A stretch of DNA of 19,215 bases from positions 1 to 19,215 of the forward strand of contig DYSK01000028.1 in assembly GCA_020718315.1 (NCBI GenBank). The letters run 5' to 3'. Positions 1 to 7,582 of this stretch are shown in pieces (within the stretch, counting starts at the first letter, position 1; each line of letters starts with the position of its first letter). The notes under the pieces are model-generated. The model ran no database searches. It had not been told where the DNA came from and saw nothing but the letters and a program-made list of their open reading frames with translations. The position numbers and the translations under genes are program-made. The DNA is from Draconibacterium orientale (GTDB lineage Bacteria > Bacteroidota > Bacteroidia > Bacteroidales > UBA12170).

Positions 1-146
1 GCTTCTTCATCAACAGCATATACAGGATAAGCAAAACCATATTCAAAAGGCGAAAATTCCGTATCGCTGTTTACATAATCCCAAGTAAATGATGGGTTTC
101 CTACCCAAACCGGATGAGTAATGGTATATAAAACGATAAAAATGAG
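1..146 (-). other. Possible coding fragment running off the left edge
   Basis: On the minus strand the frame is open from just after a TGA (147-149) to the left edge, about 48 codons. The translation includes THPVWVGNPSFTWDY and then FSPFEYGFAYPVYAVDEE, a mix of aromatic, proline and acidic residues that reads like a real protein and not like random AT-rich sequence. There is no ATG, GTG or TTG in the open stretch, only rare-type codons such as ATT at 120-122. It may therefore be the decayed or frameshifted front of a gene continuing to the left, or chance. I do not recognise a family. The overlapping 73-codon minus-strand frame at 43-264 is low-complexity and less convincing. Confidence 0.25.
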
Positions 147-293
147 TCAAAAAATAAAAATTTAAAATAGTCGAAGTTTTGCAACGGTCTTCATCAATAG
201 ATAGAAGAAAAATTGATGTTTTGAACAAAGCATCCTGATTATTATTAACGCAAAATAAACACAAATGAGTTTACTAACTGGCAAAAAACCATA

Positions 294-315
294 TTCCCGT
301 TTATCAAGACGGGAA
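294..315 (-). terminator. Hairpin downstream of ung, possible terminator
   Basis: A perfect 7-bp inverted repeat (TTCCCGT at 294-300, ACGGGAA at 309-315) encloses an 8-base loop. On the minus strand it lies about 180 bases beyond the ung stop. The T-run that follows is not immediate (AATATGG and then TTTTTT), so termination is only plausible. I see no other structure or gene in 265-495. Confidence 0.35.
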
Positions 316-495
316 GAAAAAAGACAATCCGCTTTAGATAAAAAAATCCCTCGTCTGCAGATTATTTAAAATAAACAAAAAGATATTTGACTGTCATTGA
401 TGTTTTGTCCTAATTTTGGGGAGTATTATAGACCGGAATATCCAAGGTTTCTAAAAAAATCCTTATACATAATTCTTATTCTATTCTAATTTTCG

Positions 496-1173
496 TTAGA
501 CGCTCCAGTTTATTGGGGCTATTCCTTTTTGCTGTAAAAAATCATTTGTTTTGGAAAAATGGCTACAGCCTAAGAAACCTCTATGAGCAGAAAGGGGAGA
601 GGGGTGTACTGAAGTTAAAATATGGTGTTTCGATTTATTGATGAGTAAAGATTTGGAAATTGCAAAATTCCCCCAAAGCAGAAATACAAGATTCTCTTTT
701 TTCTCGGATAAATTAAGAATTATCGAATCTGTATATTTTTCCCACCCTTTTTTTTGATGGGATCCTGCTTGGTGTGCTCTAACAGTTAGTGTGGCGTTTA
801 ATAGCAGTACTCCTTGTTCAGCCCAAGTTTGAAGGTTACCATTTTTAGGATATGGAATTCCCAAATCGTTTTCAATTTCTTTAAAGATATTCATTAAAGA
901 AGGAGGATGTTTTATCCCCTTATTGACGGAGAAGCAAAGCCCGTGAGCTTGTCCATAGCCATGATAGGGGTCTTGGCCAAGGATAACGACTTTTACATTT
1001 TCAAAAGGGGTGGAATCGAATGCTGCAAATATTTGATTTCCCGGTGGATAAATTTGATATTGTTTTTTTTCTTCCAAAAGAAATTCTTTCAATTGTAGGA
1101 AGTAATCTTTTTCGAACTCCTCCTTGAGTATTTTGTACCAGCTTTCGTGGATTTTAGGTTTTATTTCTAACAT
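496..1173 (-). CDS. ung: Uracil-DNA glycosylase, family 1
   Basis: This cytosolic base-excision-repair enzyme removes uracil from DNA by cleaving the N-glycosidic bond, leaving an abasic site. At 225 aa it has the usual family-1 length. The water-activating motif GQDPYH lies at residues 66-71, with catalytic Asp68. A uracil-stacking Phe81 follows in GLCFSV, and LLLNATLTV (123-131) carries the uracil-recognising Asn126. The minor-groove Leu loop, HPSPLSAHRGF, begins at His190. All key residues are present, so it should be active. The ATG at 1173 gives a family-typical N-terminus. The gene stands alone, divergent from the small lipoprotein gene at 1345, with a candidate -7 box 20 bases upstream. 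Confidence 0.97.
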   Translation of the reverse strand: MLEIKPKIHESWYKILKEEFEKDYFLQLKEFLLEEKKQYQIYPPGNQIFAAFDSTPFENVKVVILGQDPYHGYGQAHGLCFSVNKGIKHPPSLMNIFKEIENDLGIPYPKNGNLQTWAEQGVLLLNATLTVRAHQAGSHQKKGWEKYTDSIILNLSEKKENLVFLLWGNFAISKSLLINKSKHHILTSVHPSPLSAHRGFLGCSHFSKTNDFLQQKGIAPINWSV

Positions 1174-1192
1174 TTGTCTTTTTATTATTCAA

Positions 1193-1200
1193 CAAAATTA
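1193..1200 (-). promoter_or_regulatory. Candidate -7 box for ung
   Basis: The minus strand reads TAATTTTG, matching the Bacteroidota -7 consensus TAnnTTTG, 20 bases before the ung ATG. No good -33 TTG is present at the expected distance, so the call rests on the -7 match and position. Confidence 0.4.
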
Positions 1201-1255
1201 TTAATTTATACGTGTAGCGAAAGCAGGAGAAGATATTCTTATATAAGGATTATTT

Positions 1256-1287
1256 TTTGTGATTTTGACTGATGAATTTTATTTATG
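1256..1287 (+). promoter_or_regulatory. Candidate promoter for the small lipoprotein gene
   Basis: TTTG at 1256-1259 is followed after 20 bases by TATTTATG at 1280-1287, one mismatch from the Bacteroidota -7 box TAnnTTTG. It lies about 57 bases upstream of the ATG at 1345. A second near-match, TATGTTTA at 1301-1308, lacks an obvious -33 partner. The region is AT-rich, so chance matches are likely. Confidence 0.3.
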
Positions 1288-1344
1288 GAAATAGAAAAAT
1301 TATGTTTATTTTAGCTTTTTAAACACGATGTAATATTTTAAGTT

Positions 1345-1473
1345 ATGAAACGCACGTTAATTTTTTTACTAAGCTTATTTATTTTGGCTTTGGCTTCTAC
1401 TTCTTGTTCGTCATCTAAAGAATGCCCAGCTTATGGAGAGGCTCAATTCTATCAAAAAAGTAACAGCCGCTAA
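1345..1473 (+). CDS. Very small lipoprotein (42 aa)
   Basis: This short gene encodes 42 residues. The N-terminus is a lipoprotein signal: MKRT, a hydrophobic core LIFLLSLFILALA, and a lipobox STSC with the lipidation cysteine at residue 21. The mature peptide is only about 22 residues, CSSSKECPAYGEAQFYQKSN plus SR. The motif KECPAYGEAQFYQ looks deliberate, but I cannot assign a function. Support for a real gene comes from the clean signal peptide and lipobox, a candidate promoter upstream, and a good intrinsic terminator 22 bases after the stop. It faces the opposite way to every other gene here, diverging from ung and converging on the large operon. It would be anchored in the inner or outer membrane by its lipid. 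Confidence 0.8.
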   Translation: MKRTLIFLLSLFILALASTSCSSSKECPAYGEAQFYQKSNSR

Positions 1474-1495
1474 CTTTAGAATCCGTTTATTCATG

Positions 1496-1524
1496 GCAGA
1501 TATTTTTCAATAATCTGCTTTTTT
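1496..1524 (+). terminator. Intrinsic terminator of the small lipoprotein gene
   Basis: A 6-bp stem GCAGAT (1496-1501) / ATCTGC (1513-1518) with an 11-base loop is followed at once by six T (1519-1524) and a further T-rich stretch. Only the plus strand has the T-run, so it serves the lipoprotein gene and not the convergent operon. Confidence 0.75.
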
Positions 1525-1568
1525 ATTTCTTTTTTTGGACATCTTAGTCGTCCTTTAATTCCATTTCT

Positions 1569-4500
1569 TTAGAAGGATACAACAAAAGCGTCTTTGACGA
1601 GTGCTTTGATTTTTTGTTTGTTGAATTGTGCCGCCTCTTCGTACGATTGAAAATTCCCGATAGTATAAACGTATTTCCCAGCCTCATTGACAAAAAAATC
1701 GACTTTTTGACCGTTTGGTATATCTTCTGCCACCCAATCCATAGAAATAGCTTGACTATATACACCAATTTGAATTTTATATACTGTACTTCCAGCCGAT
1801 TTTGTTGTTCGACCGATTGAGATTAGTTGTTTGTCAATATTTACTGAGGCTGTTTTCAAGTTAATAATGTCGTTGGCGCTTGGTTGAGCTGCTCCTTCCT
1901 GGATCGCTTTTTGGGCTTTTTCGATGGGGACTTTTTCTCCTTGATCGAAAGCTACAATAAATGCGTCCGGGATTCCTTTGTTGTTCACATTTGCTTTGTT
2001 TTTTTCGGCTTCGTTTATATTTTTATAAACGCCATTAAAATAAACCCACAAACCGTTTTTGGTTCTATTGTGAAATAGCGGTTGGATTCCAAATAGTTGG
2101 TTGGAGGTGCGTGGTCTGCTATAAACGCCAACTTGGACAGAATAATAAGTTCCGGGAAGCTGATTTATATTTGAGGCCGAAAAATTGATGTTTTTATATT
2201 GGCTTGGAAGTGTGATAGTGGTTTTATTCATCAATTCTTGCGTGGCTTCATCTATATGGCCGATGGCCTCGTTTATACTAACGCTTTTTCCATCTTTCCA
2301 TGTTTTAATAAATGCATCTGAATAGCCTTGCTCGCGCAATGAATTACGACGGATAATGGCTGATGTAAGATCGGTAAATTTGCCGGAGAAATACCGATAG
2401 AGCGATTTTTCCTCGTCTTTGATGGCGAACAACTCTATTACATTTAAAAAATTGTTGGTTGTTGTATGTTGATTGATTGCCGCTATTTGAACACTAAATT
2501 GGGTCACTGCGGGTGTACTTGCCAGACTTACAATTGGGAAAATTTTATTCGCAATTGGAGCACTTGCTTCGGTATTTTTGTTTGTGGTAGTGGCATTTGC
2601 TGGAACAGATTCTACCGGATGGTTTTCTGGAAGTTTGCTTTGCGTTTTATTTTCTGGCTTCTGTTCTATGCCGACTAACTTTTCGGCGGATCTATTTATT
2701 TTATTCTCATTCGTATCTTCAAATAGACCTGGATTTAATGTTTTGGCAATTTCGGAAGGCAGTTTTTCTTCCGGTTTAGCAACTGCAATGATTTCGGGTT
2801 TTTCTTCCGCTTTGGCAATTACGATGGTTTCCGATTTATTTTCCTGTTTAGCAATTGCAATGATTTCGGGTTTTTCTTCCGCTTTGGCGGTTAGGATGGT
2901 TTCCGATTTATTTTCTTGTATAGCAACTGCAATGATTTCGGGTTTTTCTTCCGCTTTGGCGGTTAGGATGGTTTCCGATTTATTTTCTTGTATAGCAACT
3001 GCAATGATTTCGGGTTTTTCTTCCGCTTTGGCGGTTACGATGGTTTCCGATTTATTTTCCTGTATAGCAACTGCAATGATTTCGGGTTTTTCTTCCGCTT
3101 TGGCAGTCACGAGGATTTCCGGTTTATTTTCCTGTTTTTCAACTGCAATGATTTCAGGTTTTTCTTCTTTTATTAGGACATTATTTTCAGCAGTCTTTTC
3201 TGTTGCCTTGGAAGCAACTGCTTGCTTTTGATTGGAATTGGCAAGTGCACCGGTATTCAATTTGGACGAAACCAATTTTTGGGCTTCTATCAAGGCCGGT
3301 TTTTCTGCTTGTTTTTCTTTGGGCTGATAAGCCAACATCCCTTCTACATCGTTTTCACGTATCATTCGAATGGCTTCTAATTGTAGATCCAATGCGCTGG
3401 ATTCTATTGAGAATGCATCTTGAAGCAACACTTTTTTAAGTGTAAAAGAAAGCGCGTCATCTTTGGCTTTTAATCGTTTTTTTTCAGCCTGAAGATTTAG
3501 ATTTTCGATTTGTGCAAATATGGCTTTCATCAATTCTTTTTCTTTTAAACTTAAATTTTCTCGAAAGAGCGATTCTATAGTGAGCGCATTTTTTCGATAG
3601 TTTTGCCTATTTCGTTGAGCGATAATCTCAAATTCTTCTAATATTAGAAACATTGCCACTTGCTCTTTTTCATCGGCTTGCCGGATTAAAGTCTGTTTGC
3701 TGTTTTCGTCAGTGGTTTGTCCGGCTTGCTGACTTAAAATGGTTACATCATCGAGCAACTGCGCTATTCGTTTACGAACATTATTTAGATAATTTTCGAA
3801 ATCGTTTTTGTTATTATCCACTTCTTTTTTACTTTCAGCAGGCAATTGATTATAGATATTTTTTGCTTCCGCAAATGCTTTTGTTGAAGCCGTTTGCAGC
3901 GAATCTGCTTCGCTACGTTTTTGGCTGATTTTTCTTTCGTTTTCGATGGATTCTTCTCCTTTTAGGGTTTTCCCCTTTTGAATAAGAAATACGGTTTCGC
4001 GTTTGTTAATATCTAAATCTTCCGCCAAAAGTTGGGCTTGATAATGTTTGGTTTCATAAGCCATCGCATCGTTCATAGCTGGAAGTTTGCTTTTGTTTAG
4101 ATGTGGACTTTGTGTTTCGGAAAGCGTATTTTGCACATTTGGATTTGACAAAGCTTCGTTTTCGCGAAGTTCAAGCCGCTCATTTAGTTGCTCTTTTCTT
4201 TTTTCTGGATTCAGGATGGGTTTCGATGCTTCTGTTAGCAAAATAGCAGGCTCAAATTCTGCTGAATAAGGAAAGATAGCTTCGGCTTTTTTAATTACTT
4301 CGTATAGTTTTGTCCCAACTGCCAATTGTTTATCTGCTTGGTTTTGCTTTTGAATGGCTTCCTTTTCTTTGTTTTCTGCCTCCATAATTAACTCTCTTCG
4401 TTTGAAAGCATTTGGTTTTTTGTTTGCTTCCTCTCGCGTTTTTTGTGCATCCAACAATAATTTTATGGATTCATCTGTTAATGTTTGAGAGTTTATAAAC

Positions 4501-6932
4501 GATAGATTGGCTTGCTCTTTTTTAGCAGGAATATTTTTGTTATCTTTTTCAATCCACGATTGCACGGAAATAACCGACTGGATATCCGATTCCGTACTAT
4601 TTTTTTGTAAAGCCCGAAAGAGCGATTCCGCTTTTTCGGGTTGATTGCTATGCCATGCTTGCTCAATAGCGAAAATTTGTTCTGTAATTTGTTCTTTCAA
4701 TTTGATTTCGACATTGTAAGCAGAATCTGTTTTTTCGGCGTAATTTTTTAAAGCTAAGGATTGATAAAGCATGTTTTGCGACTCGGTTTGCTTTGCCAAT
4801 ACTTCAGTTTGATCTTTTATTTTTCCTGCAAAATAGTCTTCTCGCATTTGTTCAAATTCGAGTAAAGCACTATTCGATTTATCTAATTTTTCCCCCGCTT
4901 TTTTTGTTAAAATATTCGATTGGTATTTTAGCTCATTAATACGATCGGTTAGCGCTTGATTCAGATCAATTAGCTGTTCTCTATGTTGCTCTTTCCGGTT
5001 CGTAATTTCCATGGGTTTTGCAATTTCGGCAATTTTTTCTGTCGCCGGAAGAAAGGCTGAGTATGGTGTTTCGGTAGCTACAATTGGCGAAAGCGATTGG
5101 CTGGCATTTTCCAAAGCAAACGCCATAAATTTGGTTTCATCACTCAAGTTGGAAGGATAGTTGGGATAAATTAATTCCCCTTTCGAAAAATCAACTGCTT
5201 TAGTATAATCCGTGAGCGTGTCGGCTTCTTGGAGTTCGTTTTTTAATTGCGTGATACTTTTCTTCGTTTCCGATTCATTTCTGGTAAGAATGTGTTTTTG
5301 AATATCTCCAAAAATCATATTTGCATTTTCCGATAGAAGTCGCTTTGCTTCAATTTGTTGACCTAACTTTTGATGAATCTCAATTAGTTGATTGCTTTGA
5401 TGTGCATTGCGAAGTGTACTGAAAAGTGTTTTGTTGGCCTGGTCAATAAGTTCGTTTCTTCTTTCGGGTAAGGTTGTTTCTTGTGCTTTCTCCAAAAGGA
5501 GTGAAACTTCTGATTGGCCTTGTTTAGCCAGATTTGATTTGGTATTTACAAAATTTTGGGTTTGAAAAAATTGTGTTTTCAATGCTTCTAGATCGAAGTC
5601 GATCTTGCGGAGAACTCCTTTTATACTGTCGCTAAGTCCGGCTTGCATTTCCTGAACGGCAATTTGTTTGTTGATATTATTGAGATTGGCTTGATGAATA
5701 TTTTGTGAAATTCGCGCAGGATCAATTTTTTTAAGCGATTCAAGTTTTTGTTTTTGAGAAAAAGGAATTTCTTGAAATGCTTTGTTGCTGATGTTTATAT
5801 CGAGGTGAGCCATGTTTTTAATCTGGCCCAAATCGGTTTCAGCTAACTTATCTTTTGAATAAATGCCCGATAAATCGGTGGCTTCAGGATTTTTTTTGAT
5901 AATGCCTACTTTATAAACCGTAATCAGATTGTTCGAACTGTTTCGTGTCGATGCAAACCAAGCCATCGTTTCGTTGGCATCGGTGATGAACATGATGTCG
6001 TCGGAAGGCGTATTGATTGGAAAACTTAAGTTTTGTGCTTTGCTCCATTGGTTTGAAACACTATCATAAACGCTTTTGAAAATATCGTATCCTCCCATGG
6101 TATTGTGTCCTTTCGAACTGAAATAGAGCGTTTTTCCGTCGGGCATAAAAAACGGATAGTTTTCGTCGTAAATGCTGTTGATCGAATTATTTAAAAGAAT
6201 TGCTTCCGACCATTCGTTGTTGTCTTGTTTAAGTCGATAATAAATGTCTTTTTGTCCCTTATTTTCCAAGGCATAAAAAAGCAATTTCGCCTGTGGGTTG
6301 AAGTAGGAAACATTTCCTTGCTCGTTTTTTAGATCGGCTTTGCTTAAAAATTCTTCAGGGAGATTCAGAAATCGACCGCCAAACTGGTTCAAATCATAAG
6401 AGCGGTAAAAGGTTTTTCTTTCCACATCCGATTTTTCCATCACATACAAATCGTTTGCTGTCTTAAGCATTTCCATTCCATTTTGGCACATGGCTATTTT
6501 TCGTTCCACCTCCCAATCTTTGCGTACTTTATTTCGGGCAAGTTGTAGATATTTCTTATAATTGGTTATGGCATCGGTAAAAAAATAATTGTTCTGGTAA
6601 GCCAAGGCAAGAAAATAGTAAAATTCAACATCGCTTATTTGGTTGATTGCTTTTTCGAGGTATTTGAGCGGTTCTTCCGGATTGGCGCGTTGTGTAAACA
6701 TCATACAAACACCAAAACGATAATTTAGTTCCGGATTTTTCGGGTCTAAACTCAGTAGTTGAGAATACAGCGGGAAAGCGTCGCTATAATTGTCTTGTAG
6801 AAAATACTCCGCTGCCTTTGCCTTCAAATTCGTTTCGTTTTGAAGGTTGGCCTGACTATTTGCTACTTGAAAAACAAGAAGTAGGATGCCAAAAATTATT
6901 CTTTGAATGGTATGTATAGCGTTTTTTTTCAA
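1569..6932 (-). CDS. Giant exported TPR / PD40 / coiled-coil / SPOR-like protein (1787 aa)
   Basis: The start is a TTG at 6932-6930, overlapping the plsY stop as TTGA. It gives MKKNAIHTIQ and a signal peptide likely cut after ANSQA (residue 28). In the longer open frame, residues upstream of this TTG only shadow plsY, and the next in-frame ATG falls inside the TPR region. Domains in order are: TPR-like helices at about 33-140; a PD40 propeller segment at about 205-350, with FMPDGKTLYFSS and GGYDIF; a very long Glu/Lys/Gln-rich helical, probably coiled-coil, region at about 400-1230; a 24-residue tandem repeat at 1256-1390; and three SPOR-like modules starting near 1476, 1594 and 1713 (FSVQIAA, YSVQVGVYS, YKIQIGVYS). 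SPOR domains bind denuded peptidoglycan. TPR plus PD40 recalls PorE-type linkers, but the usual OmpA-like end is absent. A periplasmic linker or scaffold role is inferred. It is the last gene of the plsY operon. Confidence 0.9.
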   Translation of the reverse strand: MKKNAIHTIQRIIFGILLLVFQVANSQANLQNETNLKAKAAEYFLQDNYSDAFPLYSQLLSLDPKNPELNYRFGVCMMFTQRANPEEPLKYLEKAINQISDVEFYYFLALAYQNNYFFTDAITNYKKYLQLARNKVRKDWEVERKIAMCQNGMEMLKTANDLYVMEKSDVERKTFYRSYDLNQFGGRFLNLPEEFLSKADLKNEQGNVSYFNPQAKLLFYALENKGQKDIYYRLKQDNNEWSEAILLNNSINSIYDENYPFFMPDGKTLYFSSKGHNTMGGYDIFKSVYDSVSNQWSKAQNLSFPINTPSDDIMFITDANETMAWFASTRNSSNNLITVYKVGIIKKNPEATDLSGIYSKDKLAETDLGQIKNMAHLDINISNKAFQEIPFSQKQKLESLKKIDPARISQNIHQANLNNINKQIAVQEMQAGLSDSIKGVLRKIDFDLEALKTQFFQTQNFVNTKSNLAKQGQSEVSLLLEKAQETTLPERRNELIDQANKTLFSTLRNAHQSNQLIEIHQKLGQQIEAKRLLSENANMIFGDIQKHILTRNESETKKSITQLKNELQEADTLTDYTKAVDFSKGELIYPNYPSNLSDETKFMAFALENASQSLSPIVATETPYSAFLPATEKIAEIAKPMEITNRKEQHREQLIDLNQALTDRINELKYQSNILTKKAGEKLDKSNSALLEFEQMREDYFAGKIKDQTEVLAKQTESQNMLYQSLALKNYAEKTDSAYNVEIKLKEQITEQIFAIEQAWHSNQPEKAESLFRALQKNSTESDIQSVISVQSWIEKDNKNIPAKKEQANLSFINSQTLTDESIKLLLDAQKTREEANKKPNAFKRRELIMEAENKEKEAIQKQNQADKQLAVGTKLYEVIKKAEAIFPYSAEFEPAILLTEASKPILNPEKRKEQLNERLELRENEALSNPNVQNTLSETQSPHLNKSKLPAMNDAMAYETKHYQAQLLAEDLDINKRETVFLIQKGKTLKGEESIENERKISQKRSEADSLQTASTKAFAEAKNIYNQLPAESKKEVDNNKNDFENYLNNVRKRIAQLLDDVTILSQQAGQTTDENSKQTLIRQADEKEQVAMFLILEEFEIIAQRNRQNYRKNALTIESLFRENLSLKEKELMKAIFAQIENLNLQAEKKRLKAKDDALSFTLKKVLLQDAFSIESSALDLQLEAIRMIRENDVEGMLAYQPKEKQAEKPALIEAQKLVSSKLNTGALANSNQKQAVASKATEKTAENNVLIKEEKPEIIAVEKQENKPEILVTAKAEEKPEIIAVAIQENKSETIVTAKAEEKPEIIAVAIQENKSETILTAKAEEKPEIIAVAIQENKSETILTAKAEEKPEIIAIAKQENKSETIVIAKAEEKPEIIAVAKPEEKLPSEIAKTLNPGLFEDTNENKINRSAEKLVGIEQKPENKTQSKLPENHPVESVPANATTTNKNTEASAPIANKIFPIVSLASTPAVTQFSVQIAAINQHTTTNNFLNVIELFAIKDEEKSLYRYFSGKFTDLTSAIIRRNSLREQGYSDAFIKTWKDGKSVSINEAIGHIDEATQELMNKTTITLPSQYKNINFSASNINQLPGTYYSVQVGVYSRPRTSNQLFGIQPLFHNRTKNGLWVYFNGVYKNINEAEKNKANVNNKGIPDAFIVAFDQGEKVPIEKAQKAIQEGAAQPSANDIINLKTASVNIDKQLISIGRTTKSAGSTVYKIQIGVYSQAISMDWVAEDIPNGQKVDFFVNEAGKYVYTIGNFQSYEEAAQFNKQKIKALVKDAFVVSF
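2763..3167 (-). repeat. 72-bp in-frame tandem repeat (5 full copies plus a partial)
   Basis: Five full 24-codon units and a 15-codon partial encode residues 1256-1390 of the giant coiled-coil protein. The unit is two related 12-residue halves, typified by EEKPEIIAVAIQ and ENKSETIVTAKA. Copies in coding order are 3096-3167, 3024-3095, 2952-3023, 2880-2951 and 2808-2879, then the partial at 2763-2807. Copies 2880-2951 and 2952-3023 are identical over all 72 bases, and 3024-3095 differs from them at two, so the array expanded recently. The charged, Pro-containing units suggest an extended linker between the coiled coil and the SPOR-like tail. Confidence 0.95.
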
Positions 6933-7582
6933 TCTGTTTTCTGGTTCTTGTGAATGCCTCTTTTTACTGCAAATTTGCTTTCTTCCCCATTTATTAATCG
7001 TGATATATTTTTTCGATGTGTAAACAACACAAACAAAGCAGCGAATACTCCCAACGAAATAAGCGGTATAGACGTTTCCTGAAAGACAAAAATAAGAAAT
7101 AATGGAAATGAAAATGCAGCGATAATAGATCCTAAGGAGACATAACGTGTAATAAAAACGACTACTAAAAAAATACCCAAAGCGGCAAGAATAGCCCAAG
7201 GAAATAAAGCCATTCCCACACCGGCCAAGGTGCCAACGCCTTTTCCACCTTTAAAACCCACATAAATAGGATATACATGACCAATAACGGCCGCCAAACC
7301 AAATGCAAGATTTAAATAATCAACAGAGAACAAATTGGTTGATGGAAAAAAATCTGGAAGAATGATAACGGCAGCCCATCCTTTGAATACATCAAAAAAG
7401 ATAACCGGAATTCCTGCTTTCCAGCCCAAAATACGAACTGTATTGGTTCCACCTGCATTTCCACTTCCATGTTTCCGAATATCAATTTTATAAAAGACTT
7501 TTCCAACCCAAACCGAAGTGGGAATGGAGCCCAGCAGATAGGCAGCTATCAGTCCAAATAAAAATAAATAATTGTTGTCCAT
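6929..7582 (-). CDS. plsY: Acyl-phosphate:glycerol-3-phosphate acyltransferase PlsY
   Basis: PlsY is an inner-membrane enzyme that transfers a fatty acyl group from acyl-phosphate (made by PlsX) to sn-glycerol-3-phosphate, giving lysophosphatidic acid, the first acylation step of phospholipid synthesis. The 217-aa length is typical. Family motifs are complete: GSGNAGGTN (39-47) with nearby Arg50, GHVYP (101-105) followed by FKGGKGVGT (110-118), and HRKNISRLINGEES (189-202). Hydrophobic segments separate them, consistent with a multi-pass membrane protein. The ATG at 7582 shares one base with the stop of the upstream gene (TAATG), and the plsY stop overlaps the downstream TTG start (TTGA), so translation of all three genes is probably coupled. 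No plsX is visible in the window. Confidence 0.97.
   Translation of the reverse strand: MDNNYLFLFGLIAAYLLGSIPTSVWVGKVFYKIDIRKHGSGNAGGTNTVRILGWKAGIPVIFFDVFKGWAAVIILPDFFPSTNLFSVDYLNLAFGLAAVIGHVYPIYVGFKGGKGVGTLAGVGMALFPWAILAALGIFLVVVFITRYVSLGSIIAAFSFPLFLIFVFQETSIPLISLGVFAALFVLFTHRKNISRLINGEESKFAVKRGIHKNQKTD

Noticed and set aside
43..264. 73-codon minus-strand frame
   Set aside because: Rich in Phe/Tyr/Ile from AT-rich DNA, with no domain or signal, and it overlaps a more protein-like frame at 1-146.
1544..1768. 74-codon minus-strand frame overlapping the end of the giant gene
   Set aside because: Out-of-frame shadow of the third SPOR-like module.
2763..3167. Possible CRISPR array
   Set aside because: The repeats are directly adjacent without unique spacers and are in-frame coding sequence.
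2578..3231. 217-codon plus-strand open frame full of repeated MISGFSSALAV units
   Set aside because: It is the antisense reading of the 72-bp tandem repeat in the giant coiled-coil gene; a repeat unit divisible by three keeps all frames open. It has no start context or signal of its own.
6933..7199. N-terminal extension of the giant coiled-coil frame into plsY
   Set aside because: The 89 extra codons lie wholly inside plsY, read as its shadow (low-quality Cys/Tyr-rich sequence), and would bury a clear signal peptide that begins right at the TTG.
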